This document shows positions 8,800-18,595 of a DNA stretch of 64,000 nucleotides, one piece after another. Location: the NCBI RefSeq assembly GCF_900105785.1, contig NZ_LT629799.1, forward strand, positions 3,782,001 through 3,846,000, written 5' to 3'. The DNA comes from Microlunatus sagamiharensis. GTDB taxonomy: Bacteria; Actinomycetota; Actinomycetes; Propionibacteriales; Propionibacteriaceae. Both the position numbers and the translations under genes were made by a program. The notes under the pieces were generated by a model. It had not been told where the DNA came from, made no database searches, and worked only from the letters and a program-made list of their open reading frames with translations. How positions within the stretch are numbered: the first letter of the stretch is position 1; each line of letters starts with the position of its first letter.

Positions 8800-10509
8800 G
8801 GCCGCGGGTCGCCGGACGTCGACCTCCCAGGGCGAGGGGACCGGGAAGTAGGACTCGAGGAAGGCGCGGACGACGGCGTCGGGGACCGGCGGCTCTCCCG
8901 CGACGGGAGCGTCGTTGAGGCAGAAGACCGACCGGTCGCGCCCGAGGAGGAGCCGGCGGAGCCGGTGCTGCTGCTCCGCCACCCCCACGTTCACGTAGTC
9001 GTACGAGATCGAGGAGGGCACTCCGGCCCCCACCACCTGCAGGTAGTAATGCAGCAGCTGGTCGGGCGCGATGTCCTCGTGGTGACGGAAGGGGTGGTGC
9101 AGCACCCGCGCGTACGCCTCGGGGAAGAGCGCCTCGAGCTCGCGCTGCCGGCTGCGCAGCTGCGGGTACGGCGTGTGCCGGATGGCGTGGGTCGCGGTCG
9201 TGCCGAACCGCTCCTCGAGCAGCGCACGGATGTTGCGGCTCAGGTTGATGTGGGGCTCGTCGCCAGGTCCGGCTGCGCCGAACGGACGGTGCAGCCGGGC
9301 CGGGAAGAGCCGGGCCACGCCGCTGGGGTGGAAGAAGGCCTGGGGCCGGACGTCCTGGCCGAAGAACATGTCGTCGTTGAGGTAGAGGTAGTGCTCGGCC
9401 AGACCGTCGATGTGGTGCAGACGGCTGATGATCGCATTGCTGTTGAACAGCGGGAGCACCGAGTGGTCGTCGACGATGTCCCGGTGGTCGACGACGGTGA
9501 GGCCCGGGGTGTCGTCGGTCAGCCACGCGGGGCGCTGGTCGTCGGTGACCAGCCAGACGTGGCGGACCCAGGGGGCGTAGGAGTGCAGCGAGCGCAGTGC
9601 GTAGCGCAGCTCGTCCCGGCTGGCGAAGCGGTTCGAGGCGACCGACTCCGCGTGGAAGGCGGTGCCCTCGGCCCGCGCGCGTGCCCTCAGCATCCGTTCG
9701 CGCCAGGCCGGGTCGTCGCCGTCCACCCAGGTGCACACGACGTCGACGTCGAAGTTGAGGTCCTCGAGCATCCGCCGGGCGAAGAGGCGGGGGCGGGGGT
9801 AGTCCCGGCCGCCGACCGTGACCGGCTCGGTGTCGCGGAGGACGTCCCGTGGAAGCACGTCGGAGGCGACGTTCGGACGGGGCGCCAGCGCCATGACCTC
9901 GTTCACGCCGGTGGTGGGTCCCTCCTCCCACAGCTCGACGTCGCAGCCGTAGAGCTCGCCGACCGTGTAGGACCCCGGCCGGGCACGGACCCGACGGAAC
10001 ACCCGGAGCACCGTCGCCCTGCGCCAGCGGGCCGCCCCCAGCGCCGGGGCGGGCACGGAGCGCCCGACGGCCCGGGTCCCGGCGACCTCTTGCACCCGTG
10101 CCGTCCGCAGCCGCGGGCTCGCGCTCAGCGCCTCGACGGTGCGCGTGCGGTCGCTCTCGGCCACCGCGACGGCATGCCGGGTCGCCGAGCTCGTACGCAG
10201 CAGGGCGTAGGGGACACCGGCGAGCTCGAGGGCCGATGCGGTCCGCTCCAGGTTGTCGTCGCGTAGCTGCTGCGGCTGCCAGGCCGGGTCGTCCACCACC
10301 CAGCCGCCTCGATCGCGCACGGCAGGATCCCCTGGAGGTCCGTGGACGGCTCGGATGCTCGCGAGCGTCCCCCGAAGGTCGACGTGCGGGCGCGTGGTGG
10401 GTAGCACGAGGACGGCCAGCGCCCTCACCCGTCGGACTCCCAGGGCGTCGCGGACGGCGGTGCCGGCACGCGTGCGGCCGAGCCTCAGCAGCGTGTCTCG
10501 GTACGTCAT
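8773..10509 (-). CDS. Stealth family sugar-phosphate transferase (first of two), 578 aa
   Basis: Stealth proteins transfer sugar-1-phosphate units to make phosphodiester-linked capsule or wall polymers. All conserved regions are visible: CTWVDGDDPAWRERM (CR1), ELRYALRSLHSYAPWVRHVW and LVTDDQRPAWL plus VDHRDI (CR2), HYLYLNDDMFFG (CR3) and the histidine-rich C-terminal part with ending FLESYFPVPSPWE. About 220 residues of divergent sequence precede CR1. ATG 10509 is used; an in-frame GTG at 10533 would add eight residues, and neither has a strong ribosome site. The start lies about 50 bases after the stop of a second Stealth gene, so the two are co-transcribed. Confidence 0.9.
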   Translation of the reverse strand: MTYRDTLLRLGRTRAGTAVRDALGVRRVRALAVLVLPTTRPHVDLRGTLASIRAVHGPPGDPAVRDRGGWVVDDPAWQPQQLRDDNLERTASALELAGVPYALLRTSSATRHAVAVAESDRTRTVEALSASPRLRTARVQEVAGTRAVGRSVPAPALGAARWRRATVLRVFRRVRARPGSYTVGELYGCDVELWEEGPTTGVNEVMALAPRPNVASDVLPRDVLRDTEPVTVGGRDYPRPRLFARRMLEDLNFDVDVVCTWVDGDDPAWRERMLRARARAEGTAFHAESVASNRFASRDELRYALRSLHSYAPWVRHVWLVTDDQRPAWLTDDTPGLTVVDHRDIVDDHSVLPLFNSNAIISRLHHIDGLAEHYLYLNDDMFFGQDVRPQAFFHPSGVARLFPARLHRPFGAAGPGDEPHINLSRNIRALLEERFGTTATHAIRHTPYPQLRSRQRELEALFPEAYARVLHHPFRHHEDIAPDQLLHYYLQVVGAGVPSSISYDYVNVGVAEQQHRLRRLLLGRDRSVFCLNDAPVAGEPPVPDAVVRAFLESYFPVPSPWEVDVRRPAASAAEPGDL

Positions 10510-10561
10510 CGGGCGGCGAGCATGGCACGCCACGCGGCTCGGGCGGTCCCCGGTCCGGGAC

Positions 10562-12292
10562 TCATCGTTCGAAGCTGCTCGGGAGCGGGAAGTACGACTC
10601 GAGGAAGCCCTGCACCAGCGTCGACTGGCTGTGCGTGTCCAGGGCGCTCGAGTCGTGGTCGTTCAGGCAGAAGACGTCGCGGTCGCGTCGGGCGAGGAGC
10701 TCGGCCAGCCGGTGGGGCGTGTCGGGCCGGGCGATGTCGGCGTAGAGGTAGCGGAGGGTCCCGGGCACGGAGCAGCCGACGAGGTAGCCGTAGGCCAGCC
10801 CGAGGGAGGCCGCGACGGACAGGTCGGACGGGCTTCGGAAGGTGGCGGAGGCGGTGACCTCCATCTCCTCGGGCAGCAGGGCCTCGAGCTCGTGCAGCAC
10901 GGAGCGTCGTAGCGAGTAGGGGGCGTGCTGGAACTTGTGCAGCGTCGTGCGCCCGAACTCGGCCTGCAGCACGTCGCGGTTGTTCTTCGCCGCGCTGGTG
11001 ATCGGCAGGTCGCCGGCGGTCAGCGGCCCGGAGCCGACCTTCACGCTGGAGAAGAAGATCTGCGACAGCCCGTTGGCCAGCACGAAGAGCGCCGGGTCGA
11101 CGGGCCGCCCGAAGAAGATGTCGTCGTTGAGGTAGAGGAAGTTCTCCGACAACCCCTCGATGTGGTGCAGCTGGGACTCGATGGCGTGCGAGTTGAACGT
11201 CGGGAGCCGGCCGCGGTCCCTGAAGAGGTCCCGGTGGTCGACCACGTCGAGACGTGGGTTGGCCCGGTTCAACCACGGTGGCACCTGGTCGTCCGTCACC
11301 AGGAAGACCCGGCGCACCCAGGGCGCGTACATCTCCAGGGAACGCATGGAGTAGCGCAGCTCGTCGTGCGAGGTGTAACGCGAGTCGTTCGTCGCGAGGT
11401 CGTGAAGTGTCGCGTCGGTCTCACGCAGAGCCCGGTCCCGTCGGGCCCGCCAGCTCTCGTCGTCGCCGTCGACCCAGGTGTAGACGACGTCGACCGGGAG
11501 GTCGTGCTGCACGAGGTGCGGGCTCGCCAGCTCGGGGGCGACGGGCCTGGGGCGACGGTCCACGAGGCGTTCGACCACGGACGACGGCTCGACGGTCTCC
11601 GGGAGCGGGTCGAACGTCCGTTCCCCGACGAGGGTCTTCCGGTCGAGCGTCTCCCCGCTCTCGGTCAGCTCGTCCTCGCAGCCGACCTCGCGCCAGAACT
11701 GCACGTCGCACCCCATCTCGGCGCCGCTCAGGAAGGCGCCGGAACGGGTGGCGAGGACCTGGAACACCCTCAGTGCGTCGGCGAGCCGTGGTCTTCGAGC
11801 GCTGAGCGGACGTGACCGGGACAGCTCGTCCCCGCGTACCGCGGCGATCTGGGTCGCGCTGGCGCCGAGGTCGGCCGCGAGAGCGCGTACCGCGTGGTCG
11901 CGTTGGGACTCGGGCACGGCGATGACCCGCCGTCGGTGAGGGTCGGTCGAGACGAAGACGTGGTCGACGTCGTGTCGGACGAAGGCGTCGGCCACCCGCG
12001 CGGCCTGGTCGCCCCACACCTCGTCGCACCGGAAGGTGTCGACGACCAACGCCGGCACCGAGGTCCCCTCGGTCTTCACCGCCACGTAGGTCCGCCCCTC
12101 TGCGGCCGGCGGGAGGCTGGGCAGGATCAGTTGTCGGGCGACAGAGGCGCGGGCGTCGTGGAGCAGGCGCTGAGGTGGGCTCTGGCCCTGCGCGAGCAGG
12201 CGGGCATGGCGCACGAGGGCGGGAGGCGCGGCCCGGTCGAGCCGTCGCCTGACGACGGAGAGCAGGGCGGACTGAGGCAGGAGTGTGACCAT
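10562..12292 (-). CDS. Stealth family sugar-phosphate transferase (second), 576 aa
   Basis: The same conserved regions as the neighbouring gene appear here: VVYTWVDGDDESWRARRD (CR1), ELRYSMRSLEMYAPWVRRV and FLVTDDQVPPWL with VDHRDLF (CR2), NFLYLNDDIFFGRPV (CR3), and the same ending, FLESYFPLPSSFE. The N-terminal 230 residues differ from those of the neighbour. It probably forms a phosphodiester bond between hexose or HexNAc units of a surface polymer, perhaps with a different donor or acceptor from its paralogue. ATG 12292 follows GGAAG at a short spacing. It is first in the two-gene Stealth operon. Confidence 0.9.
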   Translation of the reverse strand: MVTLLPQSALLSVVRRRLDRAAPPALVRHARLLAQGQSPPQRLLHDARASVARQLILPSLPPAAEGRTYVAVKTEGTSVPALVVDTFRCDEVWGDQAARVADAFVRHDVDHVFVSTDPHRRRVIAVPESQRDHAVRALAADLGASATQIAAVRGDELSRSRPLSARRPRLADALRVFQVLATRSGAFLSGAEMGCDVQFWREVGCEDELTESGETLDRKTLVGERTFDPLPETVEPSSVVERLVDRRPRPVAPELASPHLVQHDLPVDVVYTWVDGDDESWRARRDRALRETDATLHDLATNDSRYTSHDELRYSMRSLEMYAPWVRRVFLVTDDQVPPWLNRANPRLDVVDHRDLFRDRGRLPTFNSHAIESQLHHIEGLSENFLYLNDDIFFGRPVDPALFVLANGLSQIFFSSVKVGSGPLTAGDLPITSAAKNNRDVLQAEFGRTTLHKFQHAPYSLRRSVLHELEALLPEEMEVTASATFRSPSDLSVAASLGLAYGYLVGCSVPGTLRYLYADIARPDTPHRLAELLARRDRDVFCLNDHDSSALDTHSQSTLVQGFLESYFPLPSSFER

Positions 12293-12437
12293 TGAGCTTC
12301 CACCACCTCCGCGGGAGGCGTAGGGACCGGCGCCGGGGGTTCCGCGATGATAGGCGACGGATGCACCCGGGAGGTTGCTCAGGTGCGGGTGTCGGCCAAG
12401 ATCGTCCGCCGGACTGGTACCGCTCCCGTGGCCAGGG

Positions 12438-13715
12438 TCAGCGCTTGACGGCGTGCGACGCCGACCAAGGACCGGTCCCCGCGGCGTTGGTGGCTCGCAC
12501 CCGCACCTCGCAGGCCTTGGCCTTCCCCAGCCCGCCCAGGTTCACGTAGGTCGCCGAGCCCTTGAGCCTCGTCGTCTTCCAGGAGCCCAGCGCGTCGCTC
12601 CTGGTGCCGCAGCGTCGAGAGACCTCGTAGCGCGTCGTCGTGCCGCCGAAGGAGTCCGGTCGGCTCCATCCGTGGTGCAGGTAGCTCTTGGTCGTGCTGG
12701 TGGTCCGTTTCCACTGCAGGTAGCGCAGGCCGGGCGCCCCGGGTGGCGCGACCACCTCGTCGAGACGCGACCAGGCGCTCCACCCCTCACCCTGGTGCAC
12801 CGCCGCCCGCACCCGGTACCGACGGTCGTCCTCGACGCCGTCGCGCAGGACCAGCCGGGTGGTGCTGGCCGGGACCGTCGCGGTCGTGAGGGTGCGCCAG
12901 CCCTTGAGCGTGGGGCGCCAGATCTGCAGGTCGACGGTCCAGCTCGTCGCAGGCGCCGGCGCGGTGAGCGAGACCGTCACGGCGCCAGCCGTGCGGACGG
13001 TGGTCGGTGCCGGCGCGGACGCCGTCGTGCTCCAGTCCGGGGTCACGCACGAGGAGTCGAGCGCCGGGCTCACCAGGCGCTTCCTCGGGTGGAGGCCCGG
13101 GTCGTTCCAGCTGTCGAACCCGAGGGCCTGCGGGAGCAGGAGCGCACCACCCGTGCCGCAGCCCCGCAGCGGGCCGAAGTCGACCCGCTCGCCGTACAAC
13201 CCGCCGTGGCGGACCTCGAAGTGCAGGTAGTTCGTCGTGCACGGGGCGACGTCGCCGGAGTGGCCCATCGTGCCGACACGCGTGGCCGGGGTGACGAGCT
13301 GGCCCTCACGGACGGTGATCGTGTCGAGGTGGCGGTACTGGCTGACGACGCCGCCGCCGTGGTCGACCCAGACCCACCGGCCCCGGTCGACCTCGCTGGC
13401 GCTGCTGCAGCCGCCCTCGTCACCTCCGACGTGGGCCACGCCTGCCCCGGCGGCGTAGACGGGGGCGCCCCGCTCACCGAGCAGGTCGATGGCGTCGTAC
13501 CCGTGGTCGCTGGCGGTGCCGCAACCGCTCTTCGCGCACCCGATCGTCGCCGGTGCGCGCAACGGGAACCAGAGGGGGTCGCTGTACGGGTGCGCTGCCT
13601 GCGTCGGGACGACGTCAGGGGCGGCCGAGGCCGCACCGGTCGGACCGACGAGGGGGACCCCCGCCGCAAGGACGGTGGTCGCGGCGACGAGCAGGGCGCG
13701 GAGGCGAGAGGGCAC
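12438..13715 (-). CDS. Secreted M23 (LytM) family peptidase with C-terminal fibronectin-like domain, 425 aa
   Basis: A signal peptide of about 31 residues (SRLRALLVAATTVLAAGV ... ASA) exports the protein. The peptidase domain follows: HGYDAIDL supplies the HxxxD zinc ligands, HVGG and WVDHGGGVVSQYRHL are typical of the fold, and LHFEV supplies the last HxH-like ligand region. The C-terminal half has beta-sandwich sequence and a fibronectin type III-like stretch near residues 325-425 (APGAPGLRYLQW ... CEVRVRATNAAGTGPWS). M23 enzymes cut peptidoglycan cross-links or glycyl bonds, so this probably works on the cell wall outside the membrane. The GTG start has a GGAG sequence just upstream. Confidence 0.88.
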   Translation of the reverse strand: MPSRLRALLVAATTVLAAGVPLVGPTGAASAAPDVVPTQAAHPYSDPLWFPLRAPATIGCAKSGCGTASDHGYDAIDLLGERGAPVYAAGAGVAHVGGDEGGCSSASEVDRGRWVWVDHGGGVVSQYRHLDTITVREGQLVTPATRVGTMGHSGDVAPCTTNYLHFEVRHGGLYGERVDFGPLRGCGTGGALLLPQALGFDSWNDPGLHPRKRLVSPALDSSCVTPDWSTTASAPAPTTVRTAGAVTVSLTAPAPATSWTVDLQIWRPTLKGWRTLTTATVPASTTRLVLRDGVEDDRRYRVRAAVHQGEGWSAWSRLDEVVAPPGAPGLRYLQWKRTTSTTKSYLHHGWSRPDSFGGTTTRYEVSRRCGTRSDALGSWKTTRLKGSATYVNLGGLGKAKACEVRVRATNAAGTGPWSASHAVKR

Positions 13716-13885
13716 GGGGACTCCAGCTGAGACGGACCCCGAGGACGAACAACGCTCGGGCTCCGCTCTACGCGGAGGCCCGGTCGACTCGGATCTTGGC
13801 AGACCCGAGCCCGGAGGTGGGTCACGGCATGGAACTCTCGGTCGATCCTCAGGAACCGGTCGCGCGGGCCGGACGCGCTGCCGCC

Positions 13886-14869
13886 TCAGTCCTCGAGCTC
13901 GAGGACCTCACGGAAATGGCCGATCGTGGCCTTGAGGCCGACGTCGAGGTCGACGCTCGGCGACCAGTCGAGCAGCTCCCGGGCCCGGCCGATGTCGGGT
14001 CGGCGCCGGCAGGGGTCGTCGGTCGGGAGCGGTCGGTGCTCGATCCGGACGGGGTGGCCCACGAGGTCCGCCACCCGGTCCGCCAGCTCGGTGACCGTCA
14101 GCTCGACCGGGTTGCCCAGGTTGACAGGCCCGGCCACGTCGTCGTCGGCCTGCATCATCAGCACCAGACCCTCCACGAGGTCGTCGACGAAGCAGAACGA
14201 GCGCGTCTGGCTGCCGTCGCCGAACACCGTCACGGCTCGCCCGGTCAGGGCCTGGACCACGAAGCTCGACACGACGCGGCCGTCGTCGGCGCGCATCCGC
14301 GGGCCGTAAGTGTTGAAGATCCGGACCACCTTCGTGCGGGTGCCGTACGCGCGCCGGTGGTCGGTGAAGAGGCTCTCCGCGCAGCGCTTGCCCTCGTCGT
14401 AGCAGGCCCGTGGGCCGACCGGGTTGACGTTGCCCCAGTAGTCCTCGTGCTGGGGGTGGACCGCGGGGTCGCCGTACACCTCCGAGGTCGAGGCCAGCAG
14501 GACCTTCGCCCCGGTGCGTCGCGCCAGCTCGAGCATCGCGAGAGACCCGAGGACGATGGTCCGGGTGGTCCGCACCGGGTCACGCTGGTAGGCCACCGGT
14601 GAGGCCGGGCCGGCGAGGTGGTAGATCTCGTCGACCTCGACGTGCAGGGGGTCGACCACGTCCTGGGTCAGCAGGCTGAAGCGCGGGTGGTCGCGCAGCC
14701 CGGCCACGTTGGCGTACGCCCCGGAGCTGAAGTCGTCGACGCAGCTCACCTCGTGCCCGAGCTCCAGCAGCCGACGGACGAGGTGCGAGCCGATGAAGCC
14801 ACCTCCGCCGGTGACGAGGACGCGTCGCGGCGGTCCGGTCGGTGCTGCTGACCTGGAGGTCGTCGACAT
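13886..14869 (-). CDS. UDP-glucuronate decarboxylase-like NAD-dependent epimerase, 327 aa
   Basis: An extended short-chain dehydrogenase: VLVTGGGGFIGSHL binds NAD, STSEVYG gives the catalytic serine/threonine, and YDEGKR is the YxxxK dyad. The stretch EDYWGNVNPVGPRACYDEG is characteristic of UDP-xylose synthases, which oxidise and decarboxylate UDP-glucuronate to UDP-xylose. Length matches soluble bacterial forms of this enzyme. It lies 81 bases after a GT-C glycosyltransferase gene in the same direction and would supply a pentose donor for the local glycan. A related UDP-sugar epimerase activity cannot be excluded. Confidence 0.88.
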   Translation of the reverse strand: MSTTSRSAAPTGPPRRVLVTGGGGFIGSHLVRRLLELGHEVSCVDDFSSGAYANVAGLRDHPRFSLLTQDVVDPLHVEVDEIYHLAGPASPVAYQRDPVRTTRTIVLGSLAMLELARRTGAKVLLASTSEVYGDPAVHPQHEDYWGNVNPVGPRACYDEGKRCAESLFTDHRRAYGTRTKVVRIFNTYGPRMRADDGRVVSSFVVQALTGRAVTVFGDGSQTRSFCFVDDLVEGLVLMMQADDDVAGPVNLGNPVELTVTELADRVADLVGHPVRIEHRPLPTDDPCRRRPDIGRARELLDWSPSVDLDVGLKATIGHFREVLELED

Positions 14870-14950
14870 CCGGCCAACCTAGCGACCTCGGGGCGTCGCG
14901 CTGCTCCAGCGACGCCGCCACGCACGGTGTGTCGTGCCCGCGGTGACGCC

Positions 14951-16522
14951 TCAGGACGGGCGCAGGACGTACACGTGGTAATCGCGCTCGCTCGCGACGA
15001 CCGTGGACCGGTCTGTGGCTCCGACCTCGACGAGGTGCGGAGCGCTCGCCAGCGTGCTCGCGTCGAGCGGGTAGGAGAGGAGCAGGACGACCTCGCCCCC
15101 GCTGTCCCTGCCCAGCCGCGACGCGGCCTCGAGGACCTCGGGCTGGCTCGGCCGGCGCGTGCGGCGCTGGTCCCAGACCGCGAAGGTGCCCCAGCGCTCC
15201 TGCTTGACGTAGTAGACGGGGTGGTCGAGGTAGGCGGCCACCGCCGACGTCGCCGCGTCGGAGTCGGCGACGACCGGGCGGTTCCCCAACCCGGCACCGA
15301 TGATCATCCGAGCGGCCGCGCGGGCGTTCGAGAAGGGGTGGCGCACGTCCTGGTAGCCGGCGACCGCGACGCCGGCGAGCTGGCCGACGACGACGACGTC
15401 GAGCAGCACCGCGGTCAGCACCCGGGTCGCGCGCGGCGCCGGCCGGCCGGTCGGCGTGCTCCTCGACAGCCAGAGGTGGACGAGGAAGACGAGGAGCACG
15501 TAGCCCTGGTGCCGGACGTTGCCGAAGTACTCGACCTTGAAGAAGGCGAGCAGCGTGGCTGTCGCCAGCACGTAGCTGAGCGCCACCAACGGCGTGCGGC
15601 GAAGTACGACGACCGCGGCCAGCAGCAGCGTGGCGGACAGCACCGTCATGACCGCGTCGTGCCCGCTCAGGACGTTGCTGTTCCAGAAGCCGACCACGCC
15701 GAGACGTGGCACCGGCACGAAGCTGCGCCACACGACGGTGAGCAGGGTCGAGAAGGGTGCTGGCGTGCCGGAGGGGAACAGCCAATCCGGCGGGGTGCGC
15801 AGCTGGAGCCAGGCCATGAGCAGGCCGAGGCCGACCACGACGGCCCCGCTGACGACGACGGGGAGCCGGAGGGTCGAGCGGTGGTGGAGCAGCAGGTCCG
15901 CCGCGAGCAGCAGGGCGAGGGACGGGACGAGCAGCACCGCCATGGGGTTGGTCTGGGCCATGAGGAGCAGGACCGCGGCCAGCGGCAGGCAGCTGCGGGT
16001 GCGGGTGCGCCACAGCACGCAGAAGCCGAAGGCGGCGAGCACGCCGAGGCTGTAGTTCCGGCTGATGACGGTGTACTCGTACAGCATCAGGTAGCCCAGC
16101 CCCAGCCCGAGCCGGTGGCGCCTGCGCAGGGGCGCGAAGCGCAGGAGCAGGTGGACCATGACCGCTCCGACGAGCAGGTGGACGACCTGCATGGTCGCCG
16201 GGCCGCCTGAGACGAGGCCGGCGAAGAAGAGGAGGAGGTGCCACAGGAGCGGGTGGCCCTCGTAGCGCGCGTTGTCCCACAGCTGGACGGGAGACCCGCT
16301 GGACCGCGCGATCAGCCACGCCTGCAGCTCGTCGCGCCACGGCTCGTGCGCGTGCAGCAGGAGGGCACCGGCGGCGGCGAAGACGAGCGTGCCCACGAGG
16401 GCGAAGCGGCCCTCGCCCCGCCGCCGGGCGAGGTCTGCGGGCCCGTGCGCCTCAGGGCCGGCCTCAGGCTGAGCTGCTGTCGCCGGTGAGGACGGTCCTC
16501 GCGCCATCCGTGCAGGTGGCAC
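14951..16522 (-). CDS. GT-C family integral membrane glycosyltransferase, 523 aa
   Basis: A polytopic membrane protein with about 11-12 hydrophobic segments. Just after the first segment comes HEPWRDELQAW, the acidic loop motif typical of GT-C enzymes that use polyprenyl-phosphate sugars outside the membrane, and YEGHPLLWHLLLFF is also usual in this group. The C-terminus is a soluble periplasmic-like domain. It is four bases downstream of an FAD oxidoreductase gene and in one operon with a GtrA protein, which fits flipping of a lipid-linked sugar and its transfer to an exported polymer. GTG 16522 is listed; ATG 16507 is an alternative start. Confidence 0.8.
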   Translation of the reverse strand: MPPARMARGPSSPATAAQPEAGPEAHGPADLARRRGEGRFALVGTLVFAAAGALLLHAHEPWRDELQAWLIARSSGSPVQLWDNARYEGHPLLWHLLLFFAGLVSGGPATMQVVHLLVGAVMVHLLLRFAPLRRRHRLGLGLGYLMLYEYTVISRNYSLGVLAAFGFCVLWRTRTRSCLPLAAVLLLMAQTNPMAVLLVPSLALLLAADLLLHHRSTLRLPVVVSGAVVVGLGLLMAWLQLRTPPDWLFPSGTPAPFSTLLTVVWRSFVPVPRLGVVGFWNSNVLSGHDAVMTVLSATLLLAAVVVLRRTPLVALSYVLATATLLAFFKVEYFGNVRHQGYVLLVFLVHLWLSRSTPTGRPAPRATRVLTAVLLDVVVVGQLAGVAVAGYQDVRHPFSNARAAARMIIGAGLGNRPVVADSDAATSAVAAYLDHPVYYVKQERWGTFAVWDQRRTRRPSQPEVLEAASRLGRDSGGEVVLLLSYPLDASTLASAPHLVEVGATDRSTVVASERDYHVYVLRPS

Positions 16523-16526
16523 CGGA

Positions 16527-18038
16527 CTAGACGCCGCGACCGGCGCCGGCCGAGGTCGCGCGGCCCGCCTCCTTCGCGTGGAGGTTGCCCGCCTCGAAGT
16601 ACTCGCTCTCCGAGCCGACCTTCTCGATGTCGTACCGCCGGCCTTCGACGATGCTCTTGGCCGTGAGGATGCCCATCTCCAGGGAGTGGTCCTGGTTGTT
16701 GTAGCGGAAGCGCCCCGGCCGGCCGATGTAGTGCAGGTTCGTCAGGGAGTCGAGCCAGCCCTTCACCACCTCGAGGCGCCCGGTGTAGTCGAGGTCGTAG
16801 ACGGGGTAGACGTTCCGCTGCCGCAAGAGGTGGTGCCGGCGCACCTCGTGGCGCTCGAGCAGGCCGAGGCCCTCGAAGTGGGAGAGCGTCAGCTCGAGCA
16901 GCGCGTCCTCGTCCGTCTCCCAGAGCTCGTCGCCCTCGGTGCAGAAGAACTCGATGAACAGCGAGGTCTTGCCCTCCGGCGAGAGGCGCGCGCTGAAGTT
17001 GCGCATCTCGCTGACCCGGGCGATGGGCGTCTCCCGGCTGGGGAAGTAGATCCACTGGTCGGTGGTGACCGAGGGCTTGTCGAGGGTCAGGAATAGGTAG
17101 ACCTGGCTGCGGTAGGTCAGCCGGTCGTTCGCCGTCCGCACAGCCTGAGGCGCTTCCGGCTCGAGCAGCCGGACGAAGTCCTGCAGCGGGACCGACTCGA
17201 CGAGGTTCTCCGGACGCACGAGCACCGGCCCATCGGGCGTCTGCAGCACGACCTCCGTGACCCTCGACCCGTCATGGCGCACCACGAGCGGCTCGGTGCT
17301 CAGCAGCACCTCGTGGCCCCTGGCCCGGATGCGCTCGACGATGGTGTCGTAGATCAGACCGGTCCCGAGCTCGGGGTAGTAGAAGCGGTCGACCAGCGAC
17401 TTGGGCGTGCCCCCCGCTGCCGCGCCACGTCGGCGGAACGTCCGGCCGAGAGCCTCCCGCACCAGCGAGGTCAGGCTGAGCCCCTTGATGCGCTGTCCGG
17501 CCCAGTCGGGGTGGATGGTGCGCGCCGGGATGCCCCAGATCTTCTCGGTGTAGTTGATCATGTTGAACTCGCCGAGGGTCCGGCCGAAGTTCGCCACCAC
17601 GTAGTCGTCGAAGGTGGTGAGCGGACGCCGCAGCAGGCCGTACGTGATCTTGGCCCGGACGTAGTCCACGAGGATCCGCACAGAGCGGGCCGGGCCGAGG
17701 TTGCGCAGCGCCTGGGCGGGGTTGACGGGGTAGTCGTAGAACTTGCCGTCGATCAGCTGCCGGGTCTGGCGGTCGACGACGATCCACTGCTCGTCGATCA
17801 GGTCCTCGATGAAGTCGTAGAGGTAGCGATTCTTGGAGAAGAAGCGGTGCGGCCCGTTGTCGGTGTGGAAGACGCTGCCGTCGTCCTCGACGAAGGTGTA
17901 GGTCCGTGCGAGCCCGCCCACGGTGTCCTGCTTCTCGACGACGAGGAAGTCCTCGCCGGCACGGGACAGCTCCATCGCGGCGGCCAGCCCGGCCGGGCCC
18001 GCCCCGATGATGAGCGTCTTGGTGGTGACGACCTTCAT
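16527..18038 (-). CDS. FAD-dependent oxidoreductase of the protoporphyrinogen oxidase / UDP-galactopyranose mutase type, 503 aa
   Basis: The N-terminus [21 protein letters not shown] is a dinucleotide-binding fold, followed by [14 protein letters not shown], the usual second FAD contact, and a TDNGPHRFF loop. The middle part ([24 protein letters not shown]) resembles UDP-galactopyranose mutase-like and amine-oxidase-type flavoproteins found in polysaccharide loci. The real substrate is unknown; redox or redox-neutral chemistry on a nucleotide- or lipid-linked sugar is inferred from the neighbours. Its ATG overlaps the stop of the GtrA gene (ATGA), and the GT-C gene follows four bases after its own stop. 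Confidence 0.82.
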   Translation of the reverse strand: MKVVTTKTLIIGAGPAGLAAAMELSRAGEDFLVVEKQDTVGGLARTYTFVEDDGSVFHTDNGPHRFFSKNRYLYDFIEDLIDEQWIVVDRQTRQLIDGKFYDYPVNPAQALRNLGPARSVRILVDYVRAKITYGLLRRPLTTFDDYVVANFGRTLGEFNMINYTEKIWGIPARTIHPDWAGQRIKGLSLTSLVREALGRTFRRRGAAAGGTPKSLVDRFYYPELGTGLIYDTIVERIRARGHEVLLSTEPLVVRHDGSRVTEVVLQTPDGPVLVRPENLVESVPLQDFVRLLEPEAPQAVRTANDRLTYRSQVYLFLTLDKPSVTTDQWIYFPSRETPIARVSEMRNFSARLSPEGKTSLFIEFFCTEGDELWETDEDALLELTLSHFEGLGLLERHEVRRHHLLRQRNVYPVYDLDYTGRLEVVKGWLDSLTNLHYIGRPGRFRYNNQDHSLEMGILTAKSIVEGRRYDIEKVGSESEYFEAGNLHAKEAGRATSAGAGRGV

Positions 18039-18481
18039 GTGTCCCCCTCGCCAGCGAGCACCCGTCCGGACCGGGGGCCCCGGCCGAACCACGCACGGTC
18101 CTCGGCGACGAAGACGACGTGCTTGTAGAGCAGGTAGTTCCAGACGGTGGTCAGGCAGGTCGCGGCCAGCTTGCCGACGAGGTAGCCCAGCCCGAGGCTG
18201 CGCGCAGCAGCGATGAGGCCGAGCCCGGTGCCGTAGTTCACCAGCACCAGGGCCGCGTAGAACGCCAGGTGGTGGCCGGTCGCCCGCACGAAGCCGAAGG
18301 TCCACAGCTTGTTGGCGGCGAAGTTCACGAGCAGCGACACCCAGAAGCCGGTCGTCGCCGCGACGTACACCCCGACGCCGCTCTGCGCGAGGCCTACCAG
18401 GAGCCCGTACTCGACCCCGACTGTCAGCAGTCCGACGACGACGTAGCGGAGCACCGCCGACCGGTTCCGCGGTCGCCTCAC
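18035..18481 (-). CDS. GtrA family membrane protein, 148 aa
   Basis: Four membrane helices ([78 protein letters not shown]) with the conserved FAANKLWTF and [10 protein letters not shown] sequences identify a GtrA-like protein. The family is linked to moving polyprenyl-phosphate-linked sugars across the membrane. It is first in the operon with the FAD oxidoreductase and GT-C transferase, a combination that suggests delivery of a lipid-linked sugar to that transferase. Length is normal for the family. Confidence 0.9.
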   Translation of the reverse strand: MRRPRNRSAVLRYVVVGLLTVGVEYGLLVGLAQSGVGVYVAATTGFWVSLLVNFAANKLWTFGFVRATGHHLAFYAALVLVNYGTGLGLIAAARSLGLGYLVGKLAATCLTTVWNYLLYKHVVFVAEDRAWFGRGPRSGRVLAGEGDT

Positions 18482-18595
18482 CCGCTGCCCACGCTCATCG
18501 CGACGAACCTAGTGCCGCCCGCCGGTCGGCCCGCGCAGCAACACCCCGGGAGGGGCGGTCCCGCGCAGCTGCCGTCCGCTGCCACGATGTGGCGC

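Noticed and set aside
10509-10533. GTG 10533 as the start of the first Stealth gene
   Set aside because: It adds only eight residues without family resemblance and has no better ribosome site than ATG 10509; kept as an alternative.
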